From JAODBJ01 sp963782465 (GTDB lineage: Bacteria; Actinomycetota; Acidimicrobiia; IMCC26256; PALSA-610): a DNA stretch of 64,000 nt. The notes beneath the pieces are model-generated. The model was not told the DNA's origin and did no database searches. It saw only the letters and a program-made list of their open reading frames with translations. Location: NCBI GenBank assembly GCA_963782465.1, contig CAWAJR010000003.1, forward strand, positions 62,001 to 126,000. Direction: 5' to 3'. Positions 54,335 to 64,000 of this stretch are shown one piece after another. The stretch's first letter is position 1, and every line of letters starts with the position of its first letter. The translations under genes and the position numbers were made by a program.

Positions 54335-56122
54335 TCAACCCGACTTGGAACGCGACGCGTAGACACCGCGGGCATCGTCGGCGGTCCACGCGGCGGCCGA
54401 CGGATCGTTGGCGCTGCGCGCCCAATGGACGGCACCCGCGTCGGCCGTGACCAGCACCAGCTGCGCGCCGTCGGATTGGCGGGCGAGGGACCGCAGCGCG
54501 ACGCGCCGCAGCTCCGGTGGGAGGGCGGCGAACGGATCGTCGATGACGATGGGAAGCGGCGAGTGTTCCGCGCCCGCGTTGTGCAGCATGGCGGTGACGG
54601 CCCGGTCGACGATCGCGGGGGTGATCCGGGCGACGCCGATCGCCGCGGGCAGCGGGCGCTCGCGCAGCCGGCGCCGGTCGAATTCGAGATCCTCGATCTC
54701 GGTTTCGTAGCGGTCGATCTGCCGCACGAGACGCGTCCGCTTCGTACGCGCGTCGCGCACCGTCTGTTCGGCGGTTTTGATCTCGTCGTCGTGCCGGCGC
54801 TGCTCGGCGCGCGCGTGCTCTTGCTCGTCGCGCACGTGCTGCCACTGCTCGATCAGTACGACCGCGGCATCGGCCATCGATGCCGCGTCGGTGACCTGCA
54901 CACCCAACTCGTGCAGACGTGCGACCAGCGCGCCCTGCGCCTGCACGACTTCGGGTGGTTCGACCCGGAGTGCGCGCAACGCCGCCGCGGGGTCGGTCCC
55001 GGGCTCGTACCCGAGGAGTTGCCGCGCCCGCTCGATCAACTCCGCGCGTTCCTGGCCCAGTTCGGGCAAGCCGGGTTCGGTGAGCTCCGTGCGCAATTCG
55101 GCGCACCGCCGCTCGGCCGCGCCCACCACATTCGTCGCTTCGCGGATGGCGAGATCGGAGTCGGTCGACCCGAGACCGGTTCCGAGCAGCATGAGGTCTT
55201 CGTAGGAGCGGGCACCCAACCGTTCGAGGAGCGCTTGGAGTTCCTGCTCGTGATCGGAGTGGTCGTCGGGCGCACGCCGGCGGAAACGGCGGTTGCCCCG
55301 CTCGGCCGCGGCGCGGGCAGCTTCTCGCAGGCGGGAGGCCTCGGCGAGGTCGGCCGGTGCGATGCGCGGCGCGGTCGCCCGCCGTTCGGCCAGCCGGGCG
55401 CGGGCCTCGGCCGTGACGAGTTCCCACTTGCGCAGCTCTTCCTCGACCTCGGCTCGCGGCCGGTTCCGGCGGGCCGCGTGATCGATGGTGTCGAGCGCGC
55501 GCGCGAGTGCCGCGGCGGCGGGGCTCGCGACCTTCGGGAGCTGGTTCGCGGCGTCGAGCGCGTCGAGCAACCCGCGCAGTTGGGCGGCATCTTCGCTGTG
55601 GTCACGAGCGACGCTGCGCCGCGCGGGTGGCCGGCTCGCGTGCAACGCGGCGAGATGCTGCTCGGCGGCGGCGATCTCCTCGTCGAGGTGCCCGACCCGC
55701 GCACCGAGCGCCTCGGTTTGCGCGCGCACGGCCCGGATCGCCGCCACGATCGCTTGCTCCTCGGTGGCGATGTCGGGGGCGGTGCCCCTCCCGAGGTGTT
55801 CCAGGTCGCCGCTGAGCGCGTCGTGGGGCACGATCGGGCACGGTCCCAACTCGAAGAGCGACGCGGGCACGTCGGTGAGGGGGACCCGTTCGCCGTCGAG
55901 TTCCGCGAAGCCGTCGACCGTTCCCGACGCGCCGGCCGCCATCGCCGCGGCGAGCCACTCGACGAGACCGGGCTCGAACCCGTAGAGGACCGTCACGTTC
56001 GGATGAAAGCGGAGCAGCATCGACGGTCCGGGACCGCGGAGCGCGACGTAGCGGGCGCGTCTTGCTCCCGCGCTCGCCGGCGCGCTCGCCTCAGCGCCCG
56101 CCGTGCGCTGTGCGTTCTCCAT
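54335..56122 (-). CDS. SMC/RecF-like coiled-coil protein without a Walker A lysine
   Basis: A 595-residue protein. The N-terminal head has FHPNVTVLYGFEPGLVEWL where SMC/RecF proteins carry GxxGxGKS; no GK[ST] is present. Residues 140-490 are long Ala/Glu/Arg-rich coiled coils. The C-terminal head has PIVIDDPFAALPPELRR, a good Walker B/D-loop, then AQLVLVTADAGAVHWA. It therefore looks like an SMC-type ATPase that has lost nucleotide phosphate binding. A paralogue lies at 58074-60236 on the other strand. GAGGAGG precedes the ATG at 56122. Confidence 0.75.
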   Translation of the reverse strand: MENAQRTAGAEASAPASAGARRARYVALRGPGPSMLLRFHPNVTVLYGFEPGLVEWLAAAMAAGASGTVDGFAELDGERVPLTDVPASLFELGPCPIVPHDALSGDLEHLGRGTAPDIATEEQAIVAAIRAVRAQTEALGARVGHLDEEIAAAEQHLAALHASRPPARRSVARDHSEDAAQLRGLLDALDAANQLPKVASPAAAALARALDTIDHAARRNRPRAEVEEELRKWELVTAEARARLAERRATAPRIAPADLAEASRLREAARAAAERGNRRFRRRAPDDHSDHEQELQALLERLGARSYEDLMLLGTGLGSTDSDLAIREATNVVGAAERRCAELRTELTEPGLPELGQERAELIERARQLLGYEPGTDPAAALRALRVEPPEVVQAQGALVARLHELGVQVTDAASMADAAVVLIEQWQHVRDEQEHARAEQRRHDDEIKTAEQTVRDARTKRTRLVRQIDRYETEIEDLEFDRRRLRERPLPAAIGVARITPAIVDRAVTAMLHNAGAEHSPLPIVIDDPFAALPPELRRVALRSLARQSDGAQLVLVTADAGAVHWARSANDPSAAAWTADDARGVYASRSKSG

Positions 56123-56173
56123 CCTGCCTCCTCGGTCAATGTTACGCGGCCGGGCGGCGATCACCGCGCACGG

Positions 56174-57937
56174 TTACGCAACATTCACGAAGTGCGGCCG
56201 GACCGACGACGGATCGGCTTCGAGCCGGTAACCGGCCGCCGTGAGACGCCGGGGCCCGGTCGGGTCGAGCACGTCTTCGCACCGGGGTGCCGGGCCGCCG
56301 CGGGCCTCGTCGTCGGCGGCTCGACCGACCGCGATCACCTCGTCGAGGAGCCGGTGCGCATCGTCGTCGAGCCGGGTGAGATCGTCGGAGACGAGGGCCA
56401 GCCCACCCGAAACCGCCACCGCGTAGGCCCATGCCCGTCTCTCGTCGGGGGTCAGGGCGGTGTCGGTCCCGCGCAACATGACGCAATCAGGGTCGTTCAA
56501 CCACAACCGCCGATGCATGAAGCTGCGGCTCAGCGTGCTTCCCCACGCGTTGCGGGTCGAGGGCGCGGCCGCTTCGTAGCCCGGGAGCGCGCCCGACGCC
56601 GGCGTCACCGACCACCACGGCGCGACGTCGGGGCCGATACGCATGCCGTCGACGCTGCCGATGACGGCGCCGAGGGGCGCCCCGCAGCCGAGGATGAACG
56701 TGTCGTCGCCGGCCCCGGCCCGGACCGCGTCGTATCCCGCTCGGACGCGTTCGGCCGGTGTTCGCGTCGGGTCCGCGTACGTGCCCGGTACCGCGGCGGA
56801 GAAGGTGAAGTCGAGCTTGAGATAGCGGTAACCCATGGCGACGAGTTCGCGGCTCGTCTGCTCGAGGTGGGCGAGCACGTCGTCGCGCGTCGTATCGAGT
56901 TGCCACATCACACCGCCCCATTCGGGATGGAACATCCCCATGAGCGGCGCCTCCCGATCGCGATCGCGCGCGAAGAACTCGGGATGGTCGCGTGCCAGAT
57001 GTGATCCCGGCGCCGCGATGAACGGCGCCATCCACAATCCGGGCGTGAAACCACGGCGGGCGATCATCGTCGCGATGTCACCGACCCCGTGCGGGAACCG
57101 GTCGTTGGTGACGAGCCAATCGCCGATCTCGTGCTGGTAACCGTCGTCGAGTTGGAACACGGTGAACGGCCACTCCGCCGCGACCGCGAGGTTGCCGGCG
57201 AGCGCCGCCTCCGTAACGGCGTGGAAGTAGAAGTACCAGGAGCACCAACCGACCTGGTACGGCGCGTCGACCCGCGCGCCCTCGTTCCGACCCGTGTCGC
57301 GCGCCCACGTGTCGAGGAGCGCGGGTACATCTTCACCGTTGCGGTGGCTGAACCCGTGGAGCCGCCGCGACGTCCCGGGCATGAGAACCGCGCCGCCGAG
57401 CCATGCCTCGGCCGCAATGGTTGCGGAGTCGTCGTCGCGCCGCACCCTGATCGTGCCTCCGTGCCGCGATCCGCCGTCGAAGCCGATGCAACGGGGGCTC
57501 TCACTGCGACCGAGGTCGATGGCGGTGACGAGTTCCGAGCGCACCTCTCCGGCACGCGCCACGCCGGGATCGGAATGATGCACCGCCCGGATGAACTCGA
57601 AGGAGTCGGGATGCAGCGAAGGGTCGCGGTAGCCGTCGCCGGCTCCCGCGCCGCCGTCACGCCCCACGACGCGCGCGCCGGTGGGCGACCACGACTGGTA
57701 GCCGTTCCCGAACATCGTCACGCGTTCCCCGGCCGCCTCCTCCCACACGATCGCGATCGCATCGAGGGCGACCGGCACGGCCGACGAGTTGGCGACCGTC
57801 CAGGCGACCGACGCCGGCGAGACGTCGATCTCGACCTCGACGCCCGCGACGGCTTGGGCTCCCGAGCCCGCGAGCGGCACCGAAACCGCCGGCGCGCCGG
57901 CGGGGCGAACGACGAGGCGAGGGTTCCGTCCGAGCAT
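56174..57937 (-). CDS. GH36-family alpha-galactosidase
   Basis: A 587-residue glycosidase. The barrel begins with VGWCSWYFYFHAV (about 232), then FQLDDGYQHEIGDW, GLWMAPFIA, and the nucleophile Asp of YLKLDFTF (about 360). The acid/base Asp lies in VDGMRIGPDVAPWW (about 412), and SFMHRRLWLNDPD follows. It should release alpha-galactosyl or related residues. Without a signal peptide it acts in the cytosol. TACACT lies 7 nt before the ATG (leaderless). It sits between two coiled-coil paralogues; any functional link is unknown. Confidence 0.92.
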   Translation of the reverse strand: MLGRNPRLVVRPAGAPAVSVPLAGSGAQAVAGVEVEIDVSPASVAWTVANSSAVPVALDAIAIVWEEAAGERVTMFGNGYQSWSPTGARVVGRDGGAGAGDGYRDPSLHPDSFEFIRAVHHSDPGVARAGEVRSELVTAIDLGRSESPRCIGFDGGSRHGGTIRVRRDDDSATIAAEAWLGGAVLMPGTSRRLHGFSHRNGEDVPALLDTWARDTGRNEGARVDAPYQVGWCSWYFYFHAVTEAALAGNLAVAAEWPFTVFQLDDGYQHEIGDWLVTNDRFPHGVGDIATMIARRGFTPGLWMAPFIAAPGSHLARDHPEFFARDRDREAPLMGMFHPEWGGVMWQLDTTRDDVLAHLEQTSRELVAMGYRYLKLDFTFSAAVPGTYADPTRTPAERVRAGYDAVRAGAGDDTFILGCGAPLGAVIGSVDGMRIGPDVAPWWSVTPASGALPGYEAAAPSTRNAWGSTLSRSFMHRRLWLNDPDCVMLRGTDTALTPDERRAWAYAVAVSGGLALVSDDLTRLDDDAHRLLDEVIAVGRAADDEARGGPAPRCEDVLDPTGPRRLTAAGYRLEADPSSVRPHFVNVA

Positions 57938-58073
57938 GGCGCGCAGTGTACGAACGGGGGTATGCACACGGCGTGAGTGACGATTGCCACTGTTATTTGT
58001 TCCGTATTCGCGCCGGTCGTTAGGCTTATGGTTCGACGGGCCAAGCCTGGAGCGTCGGAAGGGCACGACACGG

Positions 58074-60236
58074 ATGGCTGGTGACGACGCCACGCGGATG
58101 CGGCTCGTCGAGCTGCGGTCGAGCGACGGGCCGGTGCGCGTGGTTCGCTTCGCGCCCCGTATCACGCTGATCACGGGGTTCGGGCCGCCCGAACGTCTCG
58201 CGGAATGGATCTCGAGCGCGCTGGCCGGACCGCGGCCGGCGGGCGTTGCCGGCACGGTCGACGTCGCCGGGCGGCGCCTGACGCTCGACGACCTTCCCGC
58301 CACGCTCCTGCCCCCGACGGAATCGCTCGTCGTGAGCGACGCCGATCTCGCCGAGGCGCACCGCCGAGCGGTGGAGCCCCGCTACCGCCGGGTGATCGAG
58401 CGGCGCGAGGTCGTCCAGGGGCAGCGGGCGCGCGAGGAGGGCGCACGCACCGATGCGGCGGTGCGCTTCTCCGACCTCGAACGGCGGCTCGCCGAAATCG
58501 AACCGGAGCTTGCCGATGCCATCGGCCGGGCCGAGCAGGCATCGCGCCGCGGGCAGCTGGTGGCGCGCCTCGAAGGCGAACTGGGCGCGGTCGAACGGGC
58601 CGCCGCCGCCGCCCGCGAGCCCGACCCACGGGCCCTCGAGCTCGCCGCGGCCTGGGATGCCGCGGAAGCCGAATGGGCTGAACTGGTCGAGACGGGGCCG
58701 GCGCTGTCGGTCGAGGCTGCGACTACTCGGGTGGAAGCGGCCCGCACCGCGCTCGACCAGGCCCGCGTGCGGCGCGCGACGCCGGCCGACGCCGAACGCC
58801 TGTCCGAATTGCAGCGGGCCGTCGTCCAGGCCGGGGACGCCGGCGACGGCAACGCCGCCGACGCCGCTCGCGACGCCGAACGATCCGCCTTGGCGGAAAT
58901 GGGCCATTCGCATGCGTCGTTCCTGCTCGGCCTGGTCGCGCCGGGTGAAGAAGGCCGACGACGTACGAGCCGCGGAAAGGTTGCTGGCGCTCGCGGAGGA
59001 GGAACTGCGCAAGGCGCAGGTGGTCGCCGCGCTCCCGAGCCCGGAGGTCATCGCGCAGCAGCGCCTCGACCTCAGAAGCCGTGCCGCGTCGACGCTCGGG
59101 CGTTTCCCCGGCGATCATGTCGCGGCCGAGTTGCGCTCCTACCGCCCGGCGTTACCGGCGCTCATGCAGGCCCGTTCGGTGCTCGCCGCCGCCGCCACGT
59201 CGGCCGGGGTGCACTGGTCGGCCGAGTCCGGGCCCGTCGAAGACGCCGTGCGCGAGTGGATCGCGGTGGAACGCGACGCCGGCACGGAAACGTGGCTCGG
59301 CGAGGAACCGGCGCGGGTCGAGTCGCTCACCCAGGAGCGGGCGCAGGTCGAAACCGATCTGCGTACCGCCGCGGCCGAGCTGGTGGCGATCGCGGCGCGC
59401 CTGCGCGACCTCGACCGTACGCTCGGCGAACTCGCGGTGCAGGAGACCCGACTTTCGGGCGAGTTCAACGCGCGCCTGTCCGAGCTGGGCGCCGACGACG
59501 TCGAAGCCGCGTTCGGCGACGCGCTCGACCGTTTCGTCTCCGGTGGCCGGGGCCCGGTCGCCTTCCCGTCATCGTGGGCGGCGTCGCCGCGTTCGAAGGC
59601 GCGAACTGCGAGGGGGCGATCCGCCGGCTCGAACGGGCCGCCCAGGAACTGCAGGTCGTGCTCGTCGTCGACCGTCCCGCAATCGAGGCGTGGGCGCGAG
59701 GTCTCGGCGAGGGCGCCGCGGTCTGGTCGCCCGACGTCGCCGCCCGCGCCGAGGAGGAGGAACGCGCTCGCCGCGAGGCCGCCGAACGGGCGCGGCGCGA
59801 GACCGAAGCCCGTGCCGTACGCGAAGCCGAAGAGCACGCGCCGGTCGCCCTCGTCGATCTCACGGCGGCGGAGACCGTCGCGCCGCCGCCGAGCCCTCCG
59901 GTGGTCGACCTCACCGACGACCATGCGAACGCGGCGCAGGACGACTGGTGGGTGCCGATCGTCGCCCGTCCGGGCACGAGCCGCGCGGCACGGCCGGTCG
60001 GGGAAGACCTCGGGCAGCGTCGCCGGCGAGCCGAGCAGATCGCGGCCGACAGCACCGGCTCGACGACCTGCGACGTTCACCGCAACCTCGAAACGGCATT
60101 GCACTGTTCCCGATGCGGATTGCCGTTCTGCGACCAGTGCCTCGCGCTGCTCGGCGAACCGCCCGCGCTGCACTGCGTCGACTGCGCGCTCGAGCTGTCG
60201 GGGGCGCGTACCGATCGAAGCGCTCGCGGGGCGTGA
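58074..60236 (+). CDS. SMC/RecF-like coiled-coil protein with C-terminal zinc finger (two frameshifts)
   Basis: About 720 residues after removing one base near 58941 and adding one near 59575 (TTCCC read as TTCCCC). The N-terminal head (RFAPRITLITGFGPPERLA, then GTVDVAGRRLTLDDLPATL) aligns with the paralogue at 54335-56122, and again no Walker A GK[ST] is present. Coiled coils fill about 90-480. The second head PVIVGGVAAFEGANCEGAI has also lost the Walker B acids. The end carries Cys/His pairs (CDVHRN, CSRCGLPFCDQC, CVDCA) like a B-box zinc finger. GGAAGGG precedes the ATG. Confidence 0.72.
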   Translation: MAGDDATRMRLVELRSSDGPVRVVRFAPRITLITGFGPPERLAEWISSALAGPRPAGVAGTVDVAGRRLTLDDLPATLLPPTESLVVSDADLAEAHRRAVEPRYRRVIERREVVQGQRAREEGARTDAAVRFSDLERRLAEIEPELADAIGRAEQASRRGQLVARLEGELGAVERAAAAAREPDPRALELAAAWDAAEAEWAELVETGPALSVEAATTRVEAARTALDQARVRRATPADAERLSELQRAVVQAGDAGDGNAADAARDAERSALAEMGHSHASFLLGLVAPGEEGRRRTSRGKVAGARGGGTAQGAGGRRAPEPGGHRAAAPRPQKPCRVDARAFPRRSCRGRVALLPPGVTGAHAGPFGARRRRHVGRGALVGRVRARRRRRARVDRGGTRRRHGNVARRGTGAGRVAHPGAGAGRNRSAYRRGRAGGDRGAPARPRPYARRTRGAGDPTFGRVQRAPVRAGRRRRRSRVRRRARPFRLRWPGPGRLPVIVGGVAAFEGANCEGAIRRLERAAQELQVVLVVDRPAIEAWARGLGEGAAVWSPDVAARAEEEERARREAAERARRETEARAVREAEEHAPVALVDLTAAETVAPPPSPPVVDLTDDHANAAQDDWWVPIVARPGTSRAARPVGEDLGQRRRRAEQIAADSTGSTTCDVHRNLETALHCSRCGLPFCDQCLALLGEPPALHCVDCALELSGARTDRSARGA

Positions 60237-60266
60237 CGGCCCGCTCGAGCGCATGAGGAGGGACGC

Positions 60267-61082
60267 GTGGCCGCCGACCTCCTGAAGGGCCTCCGGGTCG
60301 AACCGGGCGAGAAGGCGAAGCTCGGCGAACGCGACCCGGGGAGCACCTCAGGGGTGAAGGACCGGGCCGCCGCGGCCGAGATCGTGGCTGCAGACCTCGC
60401 CGAACTGCGCGACCTGCAGTACCGCCTGTGGGCCGAGGCGCGCCGCAGCGTGTTGCTCGTCCTGCAAGGGATGGACGCGGCCGGAAAGGACGGCACGATC
60501 CGGCACGTGTTCACGGGCGTGAACCCGCAAGGATGTCGCGTCGTCGCGTTCAAGGCGCCGAGCCTCACCGAGGCCGCGCACGATTTTCTCTGGCGCATCC
60601 ACCAGGCGGCGCCGGCGCGTGGGGAGATCGGGATCTTCAACCGTTCGCACTACGAAGACGTCGTCGCGGCACAAGTGGTCGGTGCGATCGACGGCGACGT
60701 GCGGAAACGTCGCTACGACGACATCAACGAGTTCGAATCGATGCTCGCCGACGAAGGCACGACCGTCATCAAGGTGTTCCTGCACATCAGCTCCGACGAG
60801 CAACGCGACCGGCTCCAGGCCCGGCTCGACGACCCCGACAAACGGTGGAAGTTCAATCCCGAAGACTTGAAAGCGCGCCGCGACTGGGACACCTACCAGC
60901 ACCTCTACGACAGTGCGATCTCGGCCACGAGCACCAAGGCGGCACCGTGGTACGTCGTGCCCGGGAACCATAAATGGGCGCGCAACGCCGTGGTGTCGAG
61001 GCTGCTCGTGGAGACGCTGCGCGACATGGCCCCGCGCATCCCGGAGCCGGCCGCCGGCCTCGACGACATGCACATCACCTGA
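60267..61082 (+). CDS. ppk2: Polyphosphate kinase 2 family protein
   Basis: A 271-residue PPK2. Walker A is GMDAAGKDG (about 69), the Walker B region is GIFNRSHYEDV (about 127), and the lid is KRWKFNPEDLKAR (about 193). It transfers phosphate between polyphosphate and nucleotides (ADP or AMP to ATP direction is common). Length and motifs suit a one-domain class I or III enzyme. GAGGAGGG precedes the GTG. It lies 30 bp after the coiled-coil zinc-finger gene, possibly in one operon. Confidence 0.95.
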   Translation: MAADLLKGLRVEPGEKAKLGERDPGSTSGVKDRAAAAEIVAADLAELRDLQYRLWAEARRSVLLVLQGMDAAGKDGTIRHVFTGVNPQGCRVVAFKAPSLTEAAHDFLWRIHQAAPARGEIGIFNRSHYEDVVAAQVVGAIDGDVRKRRYDDINEFESMLADEGTTVIKVFLHISSDEQRDRLQARLDDPDKRWKFNPEDLKARRDWDTYQHLYDSAISATSTKAAPWYVVPGNHKWARNAVVSRLLVETLRDMAPRIPEPAAGLDDMHIT

Positions 61083-61098
61083 AGGGGAGAGGACACCC

Positions 61099-61485
61099 AT
61101 GACGACTGGTGACGACGTCCGAGCGGTGATCGACGCCTACGTCGACGGGTACCGCCGCAACGACAAGGAAGCGGTGCTCGCGCTGTTCGCGCCCGACGCC
61201 GTCTGGCACGACCCGGTGGGCGAACCTCCCCATATCGGGCACACCGGCATCGGCGAGTTCTGGGACCGCGCCCACGCGATGGCGAAGTCGATCGTGCTCG
61301 AACCCCGGTTCGTCGCCGTCGGCGGCTCCGAGGGCGCGATGTCGTTCGAGATCCACGCCGACACCGGCAACGGTGTGCTGGTGTTCGACGCGGTCGAGAT
61401 CTTCACCATCGGCGAGGGCGCGAACGAGGGCAAGATCGTGCTCCTGAAGGCGTACTGGGACATGACCCAGGCGAGGCCCGAGTAG
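61099..61485 (+). CDS. SnoaL-like (NTF2-fold) protein
   Basis: A 128-residue NTF2-like fold: VRAVIDAYVDGYRRNDKEAVLALFAPDAVWHDPVG, then IGEFWDRAHAM and VLVFDAVEIFTIGEGANEGKIVLLKAYWDM. Members include steroid isomerases, limonene epoxide hydrolases and cyclases; the catalytic residues are too variable to choose. GGGGAGAGG precedes the ATG, which follows the ppk2 stop by 16 bp. Confidence 0.9.
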   Translation: MTTGDDVRAVIDAYVDGYRRNDKEAVLALFAPDAVWHDPVGEPPHIGHTGIGEFWDRAHAMAKSIVLEPRFVAVGGSEGAMSFEIHADTGNGVLVFDAVEIFTIGEGANEGKIVLLKAYWDMTQARPE

Positions 61486-61557
61486 CGCGACGCGCGTCTC
61501 CCATCGGCGCGAAGGCACTGATTGCAGGCACTGTGACCAGCCGACTTTCCCGGAGGC

Positions 61558-62259
61558 ATGCGTTTCGGCCACAATCAATTGCCGATGGACTGCGAATCCA
61601 GGGATTCCATTTCGCTCAAGCCCGCTGAACTCGACGAGTTCGGGCAACTTCTCGGGGCCGCCGGGGTGCCGGTGACCGACGAGGAACTCGACCATCAGGT
61701 CGAGCAATTCCCGCTGGTGGTCGTCGCGACGCTCGACGGGGAGAACCACGGGTTCATGCTCGGCTCGCTCGAACGGATCGGCGGCACGCCCTCGATCCTG
61801 TGGGGCGTCGGCGTGGCCCGGAAGGGCAAGGAAGCCGGTGCGGCGCTCGCCGCGATGACCTGCGAACTGTCGCGCCGGGCGGCCATCTCCTTCCCCGACG
61901 AGGACGTGCTGGTGGCGGCGCGGGTCGCCCAGCCGAGCGGCTACACGCTGTTGCAGCGGTTCGCCAACGTGGTGCCGAGACCGGCCTACACGCCGAACGG
62001 CGAGGACCGGGCCTGGGGCCGCCGGTTGGCGAAGCGCTACGGGTGCGACGCCCACTACGACGACCGCGAGTTCCGGGTCGCCGCGAAGGGCCGCAAACCG
62101 CCGGTGATGCCGGTGCTCGATGCCAGCAGCATCAAGGCCACCGGTGGCGCCAAGATCGTTTCGCTGGTCGGCGAGCTCGATCCCGGCAAGGGCCAGGCGC
62201 TCATCGCGTTCGGTTGGGCGATCGCCGAAGAACTCGCCGCCGGTCGCTACACGAGCTGA
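61558..62259 (+). CDS. Hypothetical protein, possibly GNAT-like
   Basis: A 233-residue protein. The middle has FMLGSLERIGGTPSILWGVGVARKGKEAGAALAAM, which loosely resembles a GNAT acyl-CoA-binding strand-loop-helix, and LVAARVAQPSGYTLLQRF. The last third (MPVLDASSIKATGGAKIVSLVGELDPGKGQALIAFGWA) is unfamiliar. GGAGG is only 1-2 nt from the ATG at 61558, so ATG at 61585 (MDCESRDSI) may be the real start. Function unknown. Confidence 0.65.
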   Translation: MRFGHNQLPMDCESRDSISLKPAELDEFGQLLGAAGVPVTDEELDHQVEQFPLVVVATLDGENHGFMLGSLERIGGTPSILWGVGVARKGKEAGAALAAMTCELSRRAAISFPDEDVLVAARVAQPSGYTLLQRFANVVPRPAYTPNGEDRAWGRRLAKRYGCDAHYDDREFRVAAKGRKPPVMPVLDASSIKATGGAKIVSLVGELDPGKGQALIAFGWAIAEELAAGRYTS

Positions 62260-62271
62260 CCCCACCCCTTC

Positions 62272-62323
62272 CCGGGTTGTGACGTTTTCACCCCCCTAGG
62301 GGGGTACGAATGACACAACCCGG
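62272..62323. terminator. Nested bidirectional terminator
   Basis: Outer arms CCGGGTTGTG (62272-62281) and CACAACCCGG (62314-62323) enclose a perfect inner palindrome CCCCCCTAGGGGGG (62291-62304). It lies between convergent genes and would fold equally from either strand. The run TTTT at 62285-62288 is between the arms rather than after them. Confidence 0.75.
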
Positions 62324-62326
62324 CGG

Positions 62327-64000
<1,674 letters not shown>

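Overview
The window is high-GC, densely coded chromosomal DNA with actinobacterial traits: a homodimeric AceE-type pyruvate dehydrogenase, SCO6745-, DUF1918-, DUF6614- and DUF2237-type proteins, many TetR regulators with P450, acyl-CoA and steroid/isoprenoid-type catabolic genes, and promoters whose -10 box lies 6-7 nt before the start codon (leaderless mRNAs). A soil or aquatic actinobacterium, perhaps in or near Acidimicrobiia, fits best; this placement is inference. No prophage, insertion sequence, CRISPR array or rRNA is visible. The only RNA gene seen is tRNA-Val(CAC).

Layout. 1-8 kb: Crp/Fnr regulator, small membrane protein, aceE, nitroreductase, fatty-acid desaturase divergent from a PaaX-type regulator, M20 amidohydrolase; two copies of a 45-bp palindrome sit exactly on the stop codons of aceE and the amidohydrolase. 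8-12 kb: an ECF sigma factor overlapping a membrane-anchored Asp-box propeller protein, tRNA-Val, a leaderless 32-codon ORF, a VapBC-type module, and about 0.8 kb with no confident gene. 12-16 kb: TetR divergent from an ABCG-type transporter across two 18-bp operators, then an acyl-CoA ligase. 16-23 kb: a long minus-strand catabolic operon (TetR, two MaoC-fold proteins, DUF35 OB-fold/zinc ribbon, SCP2-thiolase/aldolase, alcohol dehydrogenase, Baeyer-Villiger-type monooxygenase, P450) resembling the hydratase-retroaldolase module of steroid side-chain degradation. 23-33 kb: phytanoyl-CoA dioxygenase-like protein, two alpha/beta hydrolases, SDR, a tandem double-TetR regulator with P450 and aldehyde dehydrogenase, and msrA. 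33-38 kb: two orphan chemoreceptors flanking a secreted repeat-containing NlpC/P60 hydrolase.

38-47 kb: a stress/dormancy-like cluster (zinc-ribbon protein, tandem universal stress protein, HAD-GH65 fusion, HD-GYP, phosphoribosyltransferase plus alpha/beta hydrolase, MFS protein). This gene set recalls members of the mycobacterial DosR regulon. 46-54 kb: Na+/H+ antiporter, ClC channel with CBS domains, several actinobacterial small families, and methylmalonate-semialdehyde dehydrogenase. 54-60 kb: two paralogous coiled-coil proteins with SMC/RecF-like layout but no Walker A lysine, flanking a GH36 alpha-galactosidase. 60-64 kb: PPK2 polyphosphate kinase, SnoaL-like protein, an unrecognised protein, and the edge of a DUF255/YyaL gene.

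Ten genes carry eleven frame breaks. Each is repaired by one base, and five of them can be explained by loss of one base from a GGGCCC string. This looks more like a systematic sequencing or assembly error than decay, so these genes are annotated as single coding regions.
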